Origin: Lewinellaceae bacterium
GTDB taxonomy: Bacteria; Bacteroidota; Bacteroidia; Chitinophagales; Saprospiraceae
Assembly: GCA_947476195.1 (NCBI GenBank)
Contig: CANJPT010000049.1
Location: 1-33,382, forward strand
Length of the DNA stretch: 33,382 bases
Direction: 5' to 3'
Position 1 is the first letter of the stretch, and each line of letters starts with the position of its first letter. Below are positions 8,536-19,600 of this stretch, piece by piece. A program made the translations under genes and the position numbers. Below the pieces are notes generated by a model. The model was not told where the DNA came from, searched no databases, and worked only from the letters and a program-made list of their open reading frames with translations.

Positions 8536-8563
8536 TGATTAAGTTACATAAACTTAACTTTGC
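8536..8563 (+). promoter_or_regulatory. promoter of the LtaS-like gene
   Basis: TTG at 8536-8538, a 17-nt spacer and TAACTTTG at 8556-8563 match the Bacteroidota TTG/TAnnTTTG promoter pattern, 21 nt before the ATG at 8585. It lies in the 125-bp gap shared with the divergent receiver-AraC gene. Confidence 0.5.
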
Positions 8564-8584
8564 CTCCTTCCTATCCTTTTTTCA

Positions 8585-10513
8585 ATGCTCAAAAGCTTTC
8601 GTCCCTACCTTTTTCCGTTCCGCTTGCTGGTGTTTTGGCTGCTGTTCTTCGTACTGTTTCGGCTTTGGTTTGTCCTATGGTTTCACAATGATTGGGCGGT
8701 AGAAAACCCTGGTTCAACCTGGGTTTCCTTTTGGCACGCCTTGCCACTTGATGTAAGCTTTGCTGCTTATCTCCTGACATTTCCAGTGCTTTTGTGGCAA
8801 TTGGGCATAGCGTTTGGAACTCGGGCCTATCCGGGTGCTGAAAAAAGTATATTTTGGTTCAACGTCTTGATTTTCAGTATTTTAATTTTCATTTTTGGGG
8901 CCAATATTTTTCTATACCAGGAATGGCAAACACCGCTAAACAACCGTGCTGTAGCGTATTTTAAAACGCCCAGTGCGCTGCTTGACTCTATGTCGATGCC
9001 GTTTAAAATGGTGAGTGTTGTACTTTATTCAGCGTTTGTCTGGCTTATGGTCTGGGGGTATAAAAAAGTTGTTGGGGCTAAGATCTATCCGGAAAGAACC
9101 TCCCCCTGGAGCTTATTGAGCCTTCCGCTTTGGTTGGGCCTCCTGGTACTTGGTATTCGAGGTGGCACTGGTGTAATGCCAATCAATGAAAGTGCGGTCT
9201 ACTACTCTTCACACCTGTTTGATAATCACGCGGCGACAAATCCAGGCTGGAGTCTAAGCCATAGTTTGATTGAGGCACGTTCAACGGTGAACCGATATGT
9301 ATTCATGGCTGATTCGGTGGCCGAAAAGCAAGTCAAGGAGCTTTGGTCTAAAGGAAACAGGGATTTTAAATTTGATTTCTTACGCCCGCTTTTTTCAGCT
9401 GACAGTATTCTGGTCCATAATACCAATGTTGTTTTTATCATCATGGAGAGCCATACGGCTCAGGTGATTGAAGAATTGGGTGGCGAGCCTGGTGTATGCC
9501 CCAATTTGAGCCGGTTGATACGAGATGGTATGCTGTTTGAAAATATTTATGGGAGCGGTTACCGTACTGATCAGGGTATCGTATCGATCCTGGCAGGATA
9601 TCCTGCTCAACCAGACCAAAGCATTATTTTATTGGATGATAAGGCTTCGAAGTTGGAGTCTATCCCAGGTGTTTTGCATGAAAACGGATATTCCACCGCA
9701 TTTTTATATGGCGGCGAGTTGACGTTTGCCAATCTGGGACTATGGCTTACGAACCAGCATTTTGATAAAATCTTTTCTGAAAGTGATTTTACCGGCGCTG
9801 AAAAAACGCAACGTTGGGGTGTCGATGATAGCATCATGTTGCAAAGGGCTGCAAAGGAGATCAACGGCCTGCGTCCGCCCTTTTTTGTAACTGCGATGAC
9901 GCTGAGTCTGCATCCGCCCTATGATGTGCCCTTTCAAAGTAAATGGTCTGGATCCAGTGATCGGGAGAAGTTTTTAAACAGCGCCAGCTTTGTCGATCAT
10001 GCCATTGGAGCGTTTTTCAAATCGGCTGAGCAGCAGCCTTGGTATGACAATACGATTTTCGTGCTGGTAGCAGATCATGGTTCTACCCAACCCGGCGGTG
10101 TAGGTATGGATCGACCTCAATCTCGCCATATTCCATTGATCGTCTTTGGAAAACCATTGTTGGATGAACGACGTGGGCAGCGTATTCATGTGTATGGCAA
10201 TCACCACGATATTCCTCAAATCCTGCAAAGTATCCTGAATACAGGGTCCGATGGCCCGTCAAAACCTATTCAGTGTCATTGGAGTCACAATATTTTTCGG
10301 GAGGATGCGTCCGAGCATATCGACAAACAGTCTTATGGTTTCGCTTATTACACGAATGAAAATGGGATTGGATGGGCCACGGCACATGGAAAGGGATTTT
10401 ATGAATTTGGCAGTAAGGAGTGGCGTATTTTTGAAGGGGAATTAGATGCGGTGGATCGGGCTAATGCACAGGCTTATCTGCAAACGTTGTACGATGACTT
10501 TTTGTCGAAGTAA
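8585..10513 (+). CDS. LTA synthase family sulfatase-fold membrane protein
   Basis: The 642-residue protein has five hydrophobic helices in its first 190 residues (about 10-30, 48-72, 85-110, 135-158, 172-190) and then an extracytoplasmic alkaline-phosphatase/sulfatase domain, the LtaS topology. Metal and catalytic positions are recognisable: Glu288 in IIMESHTA, the Thr nucleophile Thr328 in GYRTDQG, and Asp497-His498 in VADHGST. In Firmicutes LtaS polymerises glycerol phosphate from phosphatidylglycerol. Gram-negative Bacteroidota lack lipoteichoic acid, so here a phosphoglycerol or phosphoethanolamine transfer onto an envelope glycan or lipid is more likely; that is inference. It ends 5 bp from the convergent ATP-grasp gene. 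Confidence 0.92.
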   Translation: MLKSFRPYLFPFRLLVFWLLFFVLFRLWFVLWFHNDWAVENPGSTWVSFWHALPLDVSFAAYLLTFPVLLWQLGIAFGTRAYPGAEKSIFWFNVLIFSILIFIFGANIFLYQEWQTPLNNRAVAYFKTPSALLDSMSMPFKMVSVVLYSAFVWLMVWGYKKVVGAKIYPERTSPWSLLSLPLWLGLLVLGIRGGTGVMPINESAVYYSSHLFDNHAATNPGWSLSHSLIEARSTVNRYVFMADSVAEKQVKELWSKGNRDFKFDFLRPLFSADSILVHNTNVVFIIMESHTAQVIEELGGEPGVCPNLSRLIRDGMLFENIYGSGYRTDQGIVSILAGYPAQPDQSIILLDDKASKLESIPGVLHENGYSTAFLYGGELTFANLGLWLTNQHFDKIFSESDFTGAEKTQRWGVDDSIMLQRAAKEINGLRPPFFVTAMTLSLHPPYDVPFQSKWSGSSDREKFLNSASFVDHAIGAFFKSAEQQPWYDNTIFVLVADHGSTQPGGVGMDRPQSRHIPLIVFGKPLLDERRGQRIHVYGNHHDIPQILQSILNTGSDGPSKPIQCHWSHNIFREDASEHIDKQSYGFAYYTNENGIGWATAHGKGFYEFGSKEWRIFEGELDAVDRANAQAYLQTLYDDFLSK

Positions 10514-10518
10514 GTTTA

Positions 10519-11574
10519 TTACACAGATGACTTGCCGATGATTTCCAACTGCTTCTTATACTGAAAATACCCCCGTGCAAAACGCAGGGCTTCGCCAGGT
10601 GGGGTAGGGTAGTGCCCCAATTTTCGTTGGGCCCGATGTAAGCGGAAAAGCAATCGCCAATGCTGATAAAGATCGCGGTATGCCCGAATCATTCCATAGG
10701 CCGGATCGTAAATATGAGCTGGTTCACCGAGCACTCCATTGAGCTCCATGACTTTGAATTCACCCCGTTGCAGGGCTTCGAGAGATTCACTTTTCAGATC
10801 AAAACGTGCATATTGTACTCCTGGAATTTGTCGGCAAATGGGCTCAAAAACCGCAAGCATTTCCGGTGTGATCAGGTGATTTCCATACAAGAACTTAGTG
10901 CCACGGGAGTGATTCCCAATCGGCTCCAACAAAATGGGCTCCTCCAGAGCGGGTATTTTTTTCAAAATATCAGGAAAGTCCTGCTCAAAACGAGGCAATT
11001 GGAAAGCTGAACGGGCATTTTGGGCCATCAAGTGGCCAATACTTGAAATGCCATCGCCGCGAACTGAGAGGAATTCTTTGAGGCATACCGAAGAAATGCC
11101 AAATTGACCACCTTCACCCGGAAAAATGTGGTACAACACCGAGGCTTCCACTGGCAATGTGATAAATTCCTGCAAGATGAACGGCACATTCCAGCGCGAA
11201 AGGTAGTCGCGTAAAATTTCGGGGCTTTCTACTTTTTTTACTAAAAACCCCCGTTCACCCACGTCGGGCTTGGCAATAAGCGGAAATCCAATGGCTGCCC
11301 GATCGAGTGCTGTCAGTATGTTGACAAAATCTTCTCCAGCCTGAACGGGGATGGTTTTAGGTAAGATCTCAGGAGGCAATAATTCCAGAATATCCCATTT
11401 AGATTCGCCCATCGCGCCGCCGAGTGGGATTCCAGGATTCACGTTTGAAAAGAAGATCAAATGCCTGGCACGTGCAGCAAACCATAACCAATATCCACAG
11501 ACTGGGATGTTGGCCAGCCACCATGGGTAGTATTCCCATTGGGTTAGGCGAGTGAAAAAGTGCGTTGATGGCAT
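10519..11574 (-). CDS. ATP-grasp fold protein, D-Ala-D-Ala ligase-like, substrate unknown
   Basis: The 351-residue protein has ATP-grasp features: FPLIAKPDVGERG with Lys102, the FILQEFITLPVEASVLYH strand with Glu136, a SVRGDG loop (170-174), and C-terminal metal ligands in QYARFDLKSE (Asp259) and FKVMELNGVLGEP (Glu277, Asn279). Enzymes of this fold join a carboxylate, activated by ATP, to an amine or thiol. The N-terminal 60 residues (WEYYPWWLANIPVCGYWLWF) are unusually aromatic and may touch the membrane. It resembles no named ligase closely enough for a symbol. It lies 37 bp after the FG-GAP gene on the same strand, so co-transcription is possible. Confidence 0.8.
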   Translation of the reverse strand: MPSTHFFTRLTQWEYYPWWLANIPVCGYWLWFAARARHLIFFSNVNPGIPLGGAMGESKWDILELLPPEILPKTIPVQAGEDFVNILTALDRAAIGFPLIAKPDVGERGFLVKKVESPEILRDYLSRWNVPFILQEFITLPVEASVLYHIFPGEGGQFGISSVCLKEFLSVRGDGISSIGHLMAQNARSAFQLPRFEQDFPDILKKIPALEEPILLEPIGNHSRGTKFLYGNHLITPEMLAVFEPICRQIPGVQYARFDLKSESLEALQRGEFKVMELNGVLGEPAHIYDPAYGMIRAYRDLYQHWRLLFRLHRAQRKLGHYPTPPGEALRFARGYFQYKKQLEIIGKSSV

Positions 11575-11611
11575 TTACGTAGCTTCGTAGTAGCGTATGT
11601 AGGTTGTGCCT

Positions 11612-14600
11612 CTATTTGACAAGCGTCCAGAGTTCAGCTTTACTATTGTTAAGGCCGAACAACAGCGCCTGCTTTCCTTTTACTGTAATGTTGGCGATAG
11701 CTTGAACATCGCCCCTTATCTGAAAACCAGATTGATTGTAAGGTACAAATTGAAAACCACCTTTGCCGTCCCCCAAAAATAATTGTCCATGATTGCCACT
11801 GAGGTTGCCAAGTTTCACCCTTGCATTGGTCCGGTTTCCAGCTAATATCAGATCGGTCTTTCCATCGTGATCGACATCTAGCATCGTTATGGCTTCTATG
11901 GGTGCAAATTGAGCTTCTATTGGAAGCGAATGCTTTTGAAAATGGCCATTAATATTTTCAAACCAGACAGATTCCAGGGTTTTTACCTGCTTTCGATCCG
12001 CCCGTTTCAACTGCTCTGGTGTTAGAATATCCCCGACTTGTGCATCGGCATAGTCTTTAAAATAGTTGAATTTTTTGCGAAGATAAGGCAGCTGGCCCGT
12101 CAAGTCTTCCATAGAAACGAAGGGGTAAGATTTGCCTTGCATATAGTGAAACAACAGCGGATCAATGCTTCCGTTTTGATCAAAGTCAGCTGAAAAAAGT
12201 TCTATTGGCTCTGAATCAGAAGCATGTAACTGGGAGTTTAGGCCCAGATTTCCAGCCACCAAATCGAGGTCGCCATCACCATCCAGGTCAGCAGATTGCA
12301 GGGTGTTCCATAAGCCTTCGGGGTTTTGAGTAAGGTGCTGGAGTGTTTGTTCAACGAACTCGCCTTTTTGGTTTTCATAAAAACGGATGGGGGACCATTC
12401 TGCTACCAAAACCAGATCAAGGTCATGATCGTTTTCAAGGTCTAACCAAACTGCACCAGAGGCTCCTGGCAAGGTTTTTTTAACTAAAAATCTTCCTTTC
12501 CCGTCGTTTAAAAGTATTTGGCTTTCTGCCGACTGAGGGAACCGGCCGGGTACGATGCCAGCGCCTACAAACAGGTCAAGGTCTCCATCTCCATCCATAT
12601 CAGCTGGTTTAACGCAGGTGCTTGGTTGAGTGCATACAGGAAGGTTTTTAAGGGCTTTGAAAAATCTGCCCTGCCCGTCATTGAGGTAAAGTCGATCCTG
12701 TAAGGCCGGGTCATTTTCTTCAAATTCATATCCGCCTGAGCATACATACAGATCCTGATCGCCATCGCCATCGGCATCAAAAAATACTGCGGCGCAATCT
12801 TCGTTATTGGCATCCGACGCAAATGCTGATTGGGGCGAAGCTGTAAATCCACTGCCAGACTGCAGGTAAATCTGTCCTGATTGACCTTTTGCACCACCAC
12901 AATAAACATCTTCCAAACCATCGCCATTCACATCGGCAACAGCGATTGCAGGGCCTTGACGTGAGTAAAACCAGGGAAGCAGGCTTTGCTTCTTCAAGTC
13001 ATTGTTTTCATTTTCATGATGTTGGAAAGGGATTGCATCCGGAATCGCTGAAAAAAAGGATGGCTTTGTTGGTGTCGATGCGTAATGGTGCCGCGCGTTT
13101 AAACCCTCGATTTTGAGATTTAAAGTCTGATTGACGGGCACACTTTTTAGTATTTCCTGTTCGTCTGTGGGCCAGACAATAACCAGTGAATCTAATTGGG
13201 TAACATTTCCAAGTCCCAGTGATAAAACAGGATCTACCGAGGACTGAAAACCGCGTACCATGTTTTGCTCAACGTAGCATACCTTTTCTCCGGCATAGGC
13301 CCAGACCTTAGTTCCTATTCCATTTGGATTTGCTTTTGGACCATGTAACTGGATTCTTAGCCAGTGGTTTTGAGGGTTTTGTTCTGCGTGATTTTCCAGA
13401 ATACTGGCAAAATCGTTGGTATTATTTAAAATCAGATCAAGGTCGCCGTCGTTGTCCAGATCAGCCCAAGAGGCGCTTTGTGTTACCACAGGTTTTGACA
13501 ATCCCCAGGCACTTGCCTGGTTTGAAAATTTCAATCCACCCTCATTCTTATAAAAGTAATTTGGTTCGATGATGGGGGGCATTTTTTGTAAATAGTCTTG
13601 AAAACTAATACTTTCCTTCCCTTTTTGGATATTTACGACCTCATCGGCTGTAAATTTTAAGAAGTCCATATTCGTATGGTCTCGTGGGTATCCATTGCTT
13701 ACAAACAGGTCACGCTGGCCATCATTATCAAAATCAAGAAAGAGAGAAGACCAACTCCAGTCGGTATTGGATATTCCTGCAAATTGGCCAATTTCAGAGA
13801 AGCTTCCATCTCCGTTGTTGTGCTGGAGCATGTTGCGACTATATTGTTTGTAAAAGCCACTTCGGATCATTTGATACACTTTTTCAAAATTGTCTACTCC
13901 TGAGTGCATTTTTTGAAGGTGATTGCCTTCGGGCAGCATATCAAGACTGACCAGATCTGGCAAGGCATCACCGTCAAAATCTGCAATGTCACAACCCATA
14001 GAAAAAAGGGAAGTGTGATCAAAATGATTGGCTAACGCTTCCTTAAAAGTGCCGTTTTTTTGGTTGATAAAAAGATAATCGGGTTCGTTAAAATCATTGG
14101 CTACAAAGATGTCGGGCCAACCGTCCAGATTGATATCACACGTATTTACACCCAGACTAAAAGTAAGGACATTGGAAGCGATACCAGCCGCTTCTGTAAC
14201 GTTTGTAAATTTCTGGCCATCATTGCGAAACAGTTTATTCGTGAAGCCCGGATTCTTTTTGTTCTTGATCTGATAAATATCCAATGAGCCGCGCGAGTAT
14301 TCCACAGTGGAATGGTTGAGTAAAAAAAGGTCCAGATCTCCATCTTTGTCATAGTCAAAAAAGGAAGCGTGGGTGGAATGAGCGGCATCATCGAGGCCAT
14401 ACGCTTTTGATTTTTCTTCAAATCGAACAGCACCACTAGCGTCTTTGCCTTTATTTATGAATAAAAGATTGGATCTCAGATTATCAAACGGATACCCAGC
14501 ACGGCAGATGTAAAGGTCAAGCCAACCATCTTCGTTGATATCAACGGGGGTTGCGCCGGTACACCAGCCTTCTTTTTCAGCAATGCCGGATTCTTTTGTG

Positions 14601-14890
14601 ATGTCTTCAAATTCAAAATTGCCTTTGTTGATGTACAGGCGATTTTTAACCATGTTGCCAGTAAAAACCAGATCCTGTAAACCGTCATTGTTGAAATCTC
14701 CGACAGCGGTTCCCCCGCCGTTGTAGAAATATTGATATTTAAAAATATTAAAAGTTTCTTTTTCAATGACGAGGTTGCGGAACTCAATACTGGTCTGACT
14801 TTTTGGCACCTCGCTGAAACCAGCCCCAGAGGGCGTTTTCCCGGTACAGGAGAGAAGGCAAATAAAAGAGATTGCGAAAAGGAATTTCAT
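11612..14890 (-). CDS. FG-GAP/VCBS-repeat lipoprotein with ASPIC/UnbV domain
   Basis: The 1092-residue protein starts MKFLFAISFICLLSC, a lipoprotein signal with Cys15 as the lipidated residue, so it is an envelope lipoprotein. At least 14 calcium-binding-like DxDxDGxxD units are visible (for example DYDKDGDLDLFLL, DADGDGDQDLYVC, DVDHDGKTDLILA), which suggests two stacked beta-propellers. An ASPIC/UnbV domain (about 510-600, GIGTKVWAYAG to LDSLVIVWP) lies between them. In Bacteroidota such proteins are often encoded beside SusC/SusD pairs and are thought to bind ligands or partner proteins outside the cell. A longer frame begins with TTG at 14917, 3 nt past the terminator T-run; the ATG at 14890 is preferred. 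Transcription by read-through from susCD or from an unseen promoter cannot be told apart. Confidence 0.92.
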   Translation of the reverse strand: MKFLFAISFICLLSCTGKTPSGAGFSEVPKSQTSIEFRNLVIEKETFNIFKYQYFYNGGGTAVGDFNNDGLQDLVFTGNMVKNRLYINKGNFEFEDITKESGIAEKEGWCTGATPVDINEDGWLDLYICRAGYPFDNLRSNLLFINKGKDASGAVRFEEKSKAYGLDDAAHSTHASFFDYDKDGDLDLFLLNHSTVEYSRGSLDIYQIKNKKNPGFTNKLFRNDGQKFTNVTEAAGIASNVLTFSLGVNTCDINLDGWPDIFVANDFNEPDYLFINQKNGTFKEALANHFDHTSLFSMGCDIADFDGDALPDLVSLDMLPEGNHLQKMHSGVDNFEKVYQMIRSGFYKQYSRNMLQHNNGDGSFSEIGQFAGISNTDWSWSSLFLDFDNDGQRDLFVSNGYPRDHTNMDFLKFTADEVVNIQKGKESISFQDYLQKMPPIIEPNYFYKNEGGLKFSNQASAWGLSKPVVTQSASWADLDNDGDLDLILNNTNDFASILENHAEQNPQNHWLRIQLHGPKANPNGIGTKVWAYAGEKVCYVEQNMVRGFQSSVDPVLSLGLGNVTQLDSLVIVWPTDEQEILKSVPVNQTLNLKIEGLNARHHYASTPTKPSFFSAIPDAIPFQHHENENNDLKKQSLLPWFYSRQGPAIAVADVNGDGLEDVYCGGAKGQSGQIYLQSGSGFTASPQSAFASDANNEDCAAVFFDADGDGDQDLYVCSGGYEFEENDPALQDRLYLNDGQGRFFKALKNLPVCTQPSTCVKPADMDGDGDLDLFVGAGIVPGRFPQSAESQILLNDGKGRFLVKKTLPGASGAVWLDLENDHDLDLVLVAEWSPIRFYENQKGEFVEQTLQHLTQNPEGLWNTLQSADLDGDGDLDLVAGNLGLNSQLHASDSEPIELFSADFDQNGSIDPLLFHYMQGKSYPFVSMEDLTGQLPYLRKKFNYFKDYADAQVGDILTPEQLKRADRKQVKTLESVWFENINGHFQKHSLPIEAQFAPIEAITMLDVDHDGKTDLILAGNRTNARVKLGNLSGNHGQLFLGDGKGGFQFVPYNQSGFQIRGDVQAIANITVKGKQALLFGLNNSKAELWTLVK

Positions 14891-14920
14891 AGCCGAAAAT
14901 GTACGAAGGATTTTCAAATT

Positions 14921-14958
14921 GATAAAAAAAGCCTGCCTGCGATTAAATGCAGGCAGGC
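14921..14958 (-). terminator. rho-independent terminator of the susCD unit
   Basis: Perfect 10-bp stem: GCCTGCCTGC at 14931-14940 pairs with GCAGGCAGGC at 14949-14958 across an 8-nt loop. Read on the minus strand, the stem is followed at once by seven T residues. It lies 44 nt after the susD stop and ends just before the FG-GAP lipoprotein gene. There is no T-run on the plus-strand side, so it acts in one direction. Confidence 0.9.
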
Positions 14959-15002
14959 TCCTATCACTATACTAAAGAATCATTAAACCCAATTATGGCT
15001 GC

Positions 15003-16580
15003 TTAATCAATATCCCACCAAAGTGAAGTGCCACCATTGTCAGCACCACCGAGACATTGTACTGCCTTATCAACTTCAACCTTGTTGGTTTGGAATTCTC
15101 CAACAGGGAAGTTAATACGCTTAATAAACTTGTCGGTATCAATTTTGCCTCCTGAGTTGTTAACGACAACTGGGAAAAGCTTTGGATAACCGGTGCGTCG
15201 AACCTCAGACCAGGCTTCTTGCCCGTCCGGATACATTGAGATCCATTTTTGAGTGATGATTTTTTCCAGTTTGCTTTCAAAGCTGGCAGCATCATCCCAT
15301 TTGATCGTAGCATTGCTTGTGTTTGCAACGTTGTTTGCGGTATTCACCGGGTCTACATACGGGATAGGAGTGCTGGAACCATTGGTCAGGTAGGTAGTGG
15401 CATCCAAACCATATTGAGCAAAAGAGGTTTTTACACCTGTTTCATACAAATCCTGTGCATTTCCGCCCATATTCCATCCGCGTGCAGCACCTTCAGCTCG
15501 AAGGAAAAATACTTCAGCGGCAGTCATGAGTTGTACTTTGCCTAAATCAACCAAGGTTGAAAATCCCTGATAGTCGCTTTTGGCTGCGATTGCAATACCC
15601 TGGCGAATTCCCTTGATTTCACCGGGAACAACTTCCGATGGGTTGAAATATTTGCCAAGACGAGGATCGTTATATCCTTTTAGGATACTTTCCATTGGTG
15701 CTCCCATCCGAATGTCATTCCATGCATTGTCCATCACATTGAGTGGGTGGGTGATACCGGCATCGCTGGTGACGAGGAAGTTGTCATCGTTGCTGATGAT
15801 AACGCCCAATGGATTGCTGAGTGCTTTTTCGCCTTCAGTTTTGGCCCGAACAGGATCCACTTTGGAAATGCGGATAGCAAGGCGTAGGCGGAGTGAGTTG
15901 GCAAAACGTACCCATTTGGAGTAATCGCCGCCATATACCAGGTCGAAATTAGTGAAAGATTTGCGTGAGTTAGGGTCTTGTGCCAGCGGGGTCAGAGTAG
16001 CCACGGCAGCATCAAGGTCTTTAAAAAACGCATCGTAAGCTACATCCTGACAATCGTATTCAACACCGCCACCGGCAGTGAGCTTTCCAAATTTGGTGTA
16101 GATGATTGGACCGTAAATGTCGCTGATACGGTGCATGGCCTCCACTTTACAAATTTTTGACCAGGCAATAAATTCAGGAAAATCTGTTCCTGCGTTACGC
16201 TCAGCTTCGAGGAGCGGTGACATAACACTGCCGTATGCAACATTCCAAGGAGTACCATTCCAACCATCAACCAAGTCATAATTCATGTTGTTTGAATTGC
16301 CACGGAAAGGTGTTGGAGGCATCATATAGCCAGAATATACGTCAGCAATGAGGTTTTGCTGCAATTGGGTAATCCAGGCTGGGGTGTAAGAGTAGATGTT
16401 TTGCAATACCCCCTTGAACGGTTCGCCGACAAGTTTGTAATCGACAGCCAACTGGTCGTTGGAGATGCCATAGGGGTCTTTGTTGATTTCCTCAAAGTCC
16501 TTCGTACAGCTGTTGAAAGACAGCACGGCAACGGCTGCTGCAGCTATGAGGGTGGAAAAAATGAGAACTTTCTTTTTCAT
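15003..16580 (-). CDS. SusD/RagB-family nutrient-binding lipoprotein
   Basis: The 525-residue protein has a lipoprotein signal, MKKKVLIFSTL then AAAAVAVLSFNSC (Cys25), followed by TKDFEEINKDPYGIS, which marks the SusD-like_2 subfamily. SusD proteins sit on the outer-membrane surface as a lid over the SusC channel and capture ligand. The body is helical (TPR-like) with the usual WNVAYGSVMSPLLEAE, AEVFFLRAEGAARGW and EAWSEVRRTGYP stretches; the last is typical of the C-terminal part. The ATG at 16580 is preferred over the TTG/ATG at 16610/16607 because it starts directly at the signal peptide. The gene lies 63 bp after susC and just before a strong terminator. The ligand cannot be read from the sequence. 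Confidence 0.95.
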   Translation of the reverse strand: MKKKVLIFSTLIAAAAVAVLSFNSCTKDFEEINKDPYGISNDQLAVDYKLVGEPFKGVLQNIYSYTPAWITQLQQNLIADVYSGYMMPPTPFRGNSNNMNYDLVDGWNGTPWNVAYGSVMSPLLEAERNAGTDFPEFIAWSKICKVEAMHRISDIYGPIIYTKFGKLTAGGGVEYDCQDVAYDAFFKDLDAAVATLTPLAQDPNSRKSFTNFDLVYGGDYSKWVRFANSLRLRLAIRISKVDPVRAKTEGEKALSNPLGVIISNDDNFLVTSDAGITHPLNVMDNAWNDIRMGAPMESILKGYNDPRLGKYFNPSEVVPGEIKGIRQGIAIAAKSDYQGFSTLVDLGKVQLMTAAEVFFLRAEGAARGWNMGGNAQDLYETGVKTSFAQYGLDATTYLTNGSSTPIPYVDPVNTANNVANTSNATIKWDDAASFESKLEKIITQKWISMYPDGQEAWSEVRRTGYPKLFPVVVNNSGGKIDTDKFIKRINFPVGEFQTNKVEVDKAVQCLGGADNGGTSLWWDID

Positions 16581-16643
16581 ATTCAATGATTTGAAAACAA
16601 TGTTCATCAAATGAGCATCGCAGTTTTGTAGAAAAGAATCCGA

Positions 16644-19600
16644 TTAGAACGTGAGGTTTAAATTCAGGCCCATGCTACGAGTAGCTGGAGCTGCAAACGA
16701 ATCCACGCCTTGAAGGCCAGTTCCGGTAGACATAGAAATCTCCGGGTCGAAAGGAGCCTTTTTTGTTAAGAAGAAAAGGTTGCGGCCGACTAAAGAAATT
16801 TGGACAGCTGAGAAACATTTAGATTTGCTCACCAAAGAATTAGGCAACGAATAGCCTACCGAAAGCTCACGCAGGCGAATGTTTGTTGCATCGTACATGT
16901 AATATTCGGTGAAGCCAGCGCGGCCACCCACTGCCTGGTACCAGGTCTGGGCGTTAATTTTGCCAGCGGATGTTCCGTCCGCACGAACAGCACCTACATC
17001 TATGCCACCATCGTTGCGAGCATCAGCAGTAATCTGAGAAACGCCAAGCTCATCAATCATGGCTTGCGTAATAGACATTACTTCTCCGCCAAAACGGCCG
17101 TCAATCAGGAATCCGAAGTGGAAGTTGCCATATCGCAAGGTATTGTTCCAACCAAGCATAAAGTCAGGATTTGGATTTCCTACGATGCCTAATTGGCCGG
17201 AAATAGGCTTGTTGTCGGCATCTACCAGGATGTTACCAGCTTCGCTGCGTGCGAATTTTTTGCCAAGGATATCGCCAAACTGGCCACCTTCTGTAATGAC
17301 CATGGCGTAGTTGTTTACGCCGGCACCCGTAATCGTGAAGATACCGTCACTGAGCCGATCATCTAATTTCACTACTTTATTAACGTTCTTGGTAAAATTC
17401 AGGCTGGTGTTCCATTCGAATTTGCTGGAACGTACCGGCGTGTAATTGATTTCTGCTTCAATACCACTGTTCTGGATGTCACCTGCATTAATAATATAGG
17501 AGGTATATCCCGAGCCAAACGGTGCTGCAATTGAAAGGCGCTGGTTGATCGTGTTAGATTTGTAGAAGGTAAGGCCGAACCCGATACGATTGTGCAACAT
17601 GCGCACATCAAGTCCAGCTTCTATTGAAGTAGATTGCTCCGGCTTCAATTCTGTGCCAGGCAGGGGTGCTACGGTGTTGACTTGAAGGCCGTTTACCGAA
17701 CTGATTGTATTTAATGGATGCGTGTCATAAGCTGATACGCCATTACCTACTTGTGCATATGAAAGACGGACTTTTGAAAAATCAATGCCTTTCATGGAGA
17801 ACATTTCAGAAAGAATACCGGTAAGACCAACGGAAGGGTAAAAGAACGAAGTGTTGTCGGTATAAGCGAGTGTAGAAGACCAGTCGTTACGGCCCGTTAC
17901 ATCCAGGTAAACCATGCTTTTATAGCCCACTTGTGCACTGGCGAACACTGATTGTAATTGTTGGCGGTTGAGGCCTTCTGAAATACTTGCACCAGGCTGC
18001 TTGATGTTCTGTAGGCTAAATACATTGGCAAAACGCAAGTCCGCACCTTTGGAATCATAGAATTGTGTGCCAAGACGTGTGTCGTAAATGCTGGTACCGA
18101 TTACGGCATTAAATCCGATGTTTTCGGAAGGACGGTCAATGATGAACATTGCATCGCCGTAACTCGAGGAACCCTCATTATTCGACAAGGTGTATCGGCC
18201 ATTAGCATCAGCAAGTGTTGTTTGTGTTGATGCATATGCTTTCAAGGTGTTCTTGTCATAAGTTTTGTCTGCAGAACCACGCAACTGGAAGCTGAGCCAG
18301 TTATTGAATTTCCACATTCCAGAAACCATTGCAATCATACGGTCTCGGGTGTCTTCCCGTGGCACGCGATTGAGGATCCAATAAGGATTTTGCTGGTTGT
18401 CCTGATCTGCTACCCAATTCTGTACGTTGGTGTTTCGGGCAGAAGAAAAAGTTTCGTAATTATCTGCATAATTCTGGAAATCAAGCCCACGTGGGAAGAA
18501 ATATAAACCAGTAAGCGGGTTGTAGTAAAGCCCGGAGGTCTGCCGGTTATTGCCACTCTGGTGCACGTAGTTGAGGTTTGCGCTTAGGTTAAGTCGGTCC
18601 TTAAAAAACTTGGCCGTCTCTCTGAAGTTCAGATTGTAGCGCTGTAAAGTACTTGTTGGGACAATTCCTTTGGCGCCTGTGTGCGCAAAAGAAAAGTAAG
18701 TCTGTGCCGTAGCGTTGCCCCCTGTGAGCGACAAAGAATTGATCAGGGTTGTGCCCGTTTGGAAAAAATCCTTCACATGGTCTGGGCTTGATGCTGGTAG
18801 CCCCCAGCTGTCAAGCGCACCAGGTGCAGTTTGCCCATAGGAAAATTGCAATTCTGGTAGCTCAATAGGATTCTCTGTGGTAAAATTAGAAGAGAAATTA
18901 ACCCTGGTGACACCTTCCTTACCCTTTTTTGTAGTGATCAGGATTACACCATTAGCGGCTTGTGAACCATACAACGCAGCTGCAGAAGCACCTTTCAGTA
19001 CCGTAGTACTTTCAATATCTTCTGGGTTGAGGTTCGAAATGGCGTCGCCACCGTCACCACCAGGCGAACCGGAACCAGCAGACTGGCCCCAGATATCGTT
19101 TGGTTGACCTGGGGAATAGTTAAACATTGGGATACCATCCAGGACATACAGTACATTGTTGTCGCGGGTGGATTTGCTACCCCTCAAAACAACTTTGGTA
19201 GAACCACCTACTCCTGAGCCGCTCCGGTTGACCTGCAAACCTGCTACCTTGCCAGATAGAGAATTGACGAAGCTGGCGTCTTTTACACGAACCAGTTCTT
19301 GATTACTGATCTCCGTTGTAGCATAACTCAAAGATTTTTTCTCGCGAGAAATACCAAGTGCTGTTACCACCACCTCATCGAGGACGGATCCTGCGCTCAT
19401 GACGATGTTAACGGTTGTATTTCCGCCCATAGGCATCCGTGTTGTTTCGTAGCCTACATAGGAGACTACAAGTGTACCCGAAGTGCTACTGACCGTCAGG
19501 CGGTATTTGCCGTCTACGTCGGTCAGGGTACTGTTGCGCGTGCCCGCCTCGTTAACGGTTGCACCGATGAGGGATTCGCCAGTGGCACTATCCGTCACCT

